Below, one piece after another: positions 62,511-64,000 of a stretch of 64,000 bases of DNA (the first letter of the stretch is position 1; each line of letters begins with the position of its first letter). A program made the position numbers and the translations under genes. Below the pieces are notes generated by a model. That model did no database searches. It saw nothing but the letters and a program-made list of their open reading frames with translations, and was not told the DNA's origin. The stretch is from the NCBI GenBank assembly GCA_902778175.1, contig CACYWT010000019.1:1-64000 (forward strand), read 5' to 3'. This DNA comes from an uncultured Ruminococcus sp. GTDB lineage: Bacteria > Bacillota > Clostridia > Oscillospirales > Acutalibacteraceae.

Positions 62511-63857
62511 TTATTTTACCGTTACCGTGCAGCTCGCCGTCTTTCCGTTGAAAGTCCTGACAGTTACCGTTGCACTCCCCTTTTTGAGCGCCTTTACAAC
62601 ACATTTGCTTCCGCTCGGAGTGATCTTGACAACAGCACTATTGCTGCAGCTGAACTTATACTCCGAACAGTATGAACCCGCAGGAACATTAGCGCTGATC
62701 ACAGCGCTTCCCCCGACAGAAAGTGTGCGTTTGGTCTTATCGAGCGTTACCTTTTCCGGCGAAGATTTTACTTCGACCTTACAGCTTGCTTCTTTTCCGT
62801 TATATGTACGCACCGTTATATATGCAGTACCTTTTTTTACTGCCTTGAAAATGCATTTATTATTTTCCGTCTTTAATATCTTTATGATATTGCTGCTCAC
62901 GCGGTAGCTGATATGTTCGCTTGCAGTTCCTGCCGCGATTATCGCGCTGACATTCGATTCCATTCCGGGCGTAAGCGTAATTATTCCCCTTGTGAGAGCA
63001 ACTTTCTGCGGAGCTGATTTCACTACGACCTTGCAGCTTGCTTCCTTTCCGTTATATGTCCGCACAGTCACATATGCCGTACCTACCTTCTGAGCAGTGA
63101 ATATGCCTGTCCATTTCGTATTGGTCATCTTTACAATATTATTGTTGCTGCTGCGGTATGTCCTGTCAGCAGACGCTTCTCCGCTGTTCAATCCTGAACC
63201 GAGCGTATAGGTTTCTCCTATGCCCATTGTAAGCAGACTCTTTGTCAGCGTAATCTTTGTCGGAGCTTTTTTAACCGTCACCTTGCAGCTTGCTGTCTTT
63301 CCGTTATATGTCCGCACTGTCACATAGGTCGTTCCCGGTTTCTTTGCGGTGAATTTCCCGACCCAGTTTGTAGTATTCATCTGAACGATACTGCTGTCGG
63401 CAGAGCTGTATGTCCTTGTCTTACAGGCAGCTCCGTCATTTATCCCCGAACCGACACTGTAGCTTTCCCCTACTCCGAGGGTTATTTCACTCTTTGTTAT
63501 CGTAACTTTACTCGGTGAAGGCTTTACTGTGATAAAGCATTTTGCCATTTTTCCCGATTCCAGCTTCGCGGTTATGATTGCAGTCCCCTTTGCCGTACCG
63601 GTTATTTTTCCGTTATTCACGATAACCGTATTGTTATCCGAACTTGTCCATTCTATTTTTTCGCTTGAATTTGTTTTTATATTCAGGCGGATACTTTCCC
63701 TCAGACCGATGCTGAGTGATGTTTTTTCAAAGCTTATCGTATTTTCGGCTGCAAGTACAACAGACGCACTGCCAATCAGATCCGGCAAAGCATATAAAGC
63801 TCCGGAAACAAGCAATACCGCAGACAGAACCGCGCAGATTATTTTTCTGATTTTCAT
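62511..63857 (-). CDS. Secreted protein of five Big_2 (Ig-like) repeats
   Basis: After a signal peptide (about 1-35) the 448 residues consist almost fully of five Big_2 modules of about 80 residues. Each contains a threonine/serine-rich strand set, three of them with YVTVRTYNGK and CKVTV or CKVVV ends. No anchor or catalytic domain is present. It is a clear paralogue of the protein at 29857-31260, but without the distinct C-terminal domain. Such proteins usually mediate adhesion or space other domains; the role is not known. The start at 63857 follows GGAGG, which directly follows a terminator hairpin. Confidence 0.8.
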   Translation of the reverse strand: MKIRKIICAVLSAVLLVSGALYALPDLIGSASVVLAAENTISFEKTSLSIGLRESIRLNIKTNSSEKIEWTSSDNNTVIVNNGKITGTAKGTAIITAKLESGKMAKCFITVKPSPSKVTITKSEITLGVGESYSVGSGINDGAACKTRTYSSADSSIVQMNTTNWVGKFTAKKPGTTYVTVRTYNGKTASCKVTVKKAPTKITLTKSLLTMGIGETYTLGSGLNSGEASADRTYRSSNNNIVKMTNTKWTGIFTAQKVGTAYVTVRTYNGKEASCKVVVKSAPQKVALTRGIITLTPGMESNVSAIIAAGTASEHISYRVSSNIIKILKTENNKCIFKAVKKGTAYITVRTYNGKEASCKVEVKSSPEKVTLDKTKRTLSVGGSAVISANVPAGSYCSEYKFSCSNSAVVKITPSGSKCVVKALKKGSATVTVRTFNGKTASCTVTVK

Positions 63858-63870
63858 ACTGATTCCTCCA

Positions 63871-63906
63871 AAAAAGCGGAATGTGAACTCTATCACACTC
63901 CGCTTT
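63871..63906 (-). terminator. Terminator or attenuator directly before the Big_2 gene
   Basis: AGCGGAATGTGA pairs with TCACACTCCGCT (one mismatch), and the minus strand continues TTTTTT then immediately GGAGG of the next gene. It ends the DegV gene, but the absence of space for a promoter suggests the Big_2 gene relies on read-through. Confidence 0.75.
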
Positions 63907-63919
63907 CCGATTATTATGA

Positions 63920-64000
63920 TTATTTACAGGATCTTTTAGCGCAGGCTATTGCAAGAGCACCGGGACCAATATGGCAGCCGATACTAAGCGACAAAGGCGC
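63920..64000 (-). CDS. DegV-family protein, C-terminal end (cut by window edge)
   Basis: The last 26 codons of a minus-strand gene read ...SIGCHIGPGALAIACAKRSCK-stop. The IG..IGPGALAI pattern is the C-terminal fatty-acid pocket edge of DegV/FakB proteins, where GTHVGPG is usual. FakB-type proteins bind fatty acids for phosphorylation by FakA. Most of the gene lies outside the window. The Big_2 gene follows it by 63 bp. Confidence 0.6.
   Translation of the reverse strand, partial: APLSLSIGCHIGPGALAIACAKRSCK

Noticed and set aside
1..64000. tRNA or rRNA genes
   Set aside because: No cloverleaf with a GGTTCRA-type T-arm or rRNA-like sequence was noticed in the intergenic regions; a tRNAscan-SE run would settle it.

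Overview
The window looks like part of the chromosome of a Gram-positive, spore-lineage member of the Clostridia, most probably Ruminococcus or a close relative (Oscillospiraceae). The evidence is: sporulation genes (spoIIR, spoVAE), an IreB-family regulator, a Gram-positive type IV pilus operon without outer-membrane parts, sortase and sortase substrates, clostridial rpoB/rpoC, and secreted proteins with CBM26-like starch-binding modules. Species cannot be assigned from the window alone. No rRNA, tRNA, CRISPR array, prophage or intact insertion sequence was seen.

Layout. 1-2 kb: the end of an XRE regulator and a decayed AlbA_2-type ATP-binding gene. 2-8 kb: trpS, a lipoprotein esterase with a starch-binding module, an XRE regulator, a HAD phosphatase and a DHH phosphoesterase. 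8-13 kb: a sulfur block with cysK, metY, iscU, iscS and a divergent IscR-type Rrf2 regulator. Three promoters here carry a shared dyad, and the metY leader folds into a riboswitch-like structure. 13-16 kb: a sortase-anchored surface protein with three CBM26-like modules. 16.6-27.3 kb: a type IV pilus operon on the minus strand (two prepilins, pilM-pilN fusion, pilO, pilD, pilB, pilT, pilC, two more prepilin-like proteins). 27.8-34 kb: glyA, spoIIR, a Big_2 surface protein with an SGNH lipoprotein, spoVAE, YitT and a bacterial PH protein. 34-38.8 kb: pfkA, ppk1, a small conserved protein and ireB. 38.9-45 kb: apbE, a Gx transporter, a NusG-II domain protein, an Orn/Lys/Arg decarboxylase-family protein, hemolysin III, hemW, a membrane protein and a Nudix hydrolase. 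45.5-48 kb: a cassette of sortase substrate, sortase and histidine-rich membrane protein. 48.6-53.8 kb: YbaK and a MoxR, DUF58 and transglutaminase operon. 54-62 kb: rpoB and rpoC. The right end holds a 12-bp tandem array, a five-module Big_2 protein and the tail of a DegV gene.

How the parts work together. The surface functions (CBM26 proteins, sortase, pili, Big_2 proteins) suggest a cell that attaches to polysaccharide, probably starch. The sulfur block links cysteine synthesis to Fe-S cluster assembly under one Rrf2-type site.

The least explained items are a MITE-like repeat family with five copies (one supplies a stop codon), the metY leader RNA, the sortase plus His-rich protein cassette, four tandem modules in the RNA polymerase beta-prime subunit where one is usual, and an orphan cluster of perfect hairpins at 48.2-48.4 kb.
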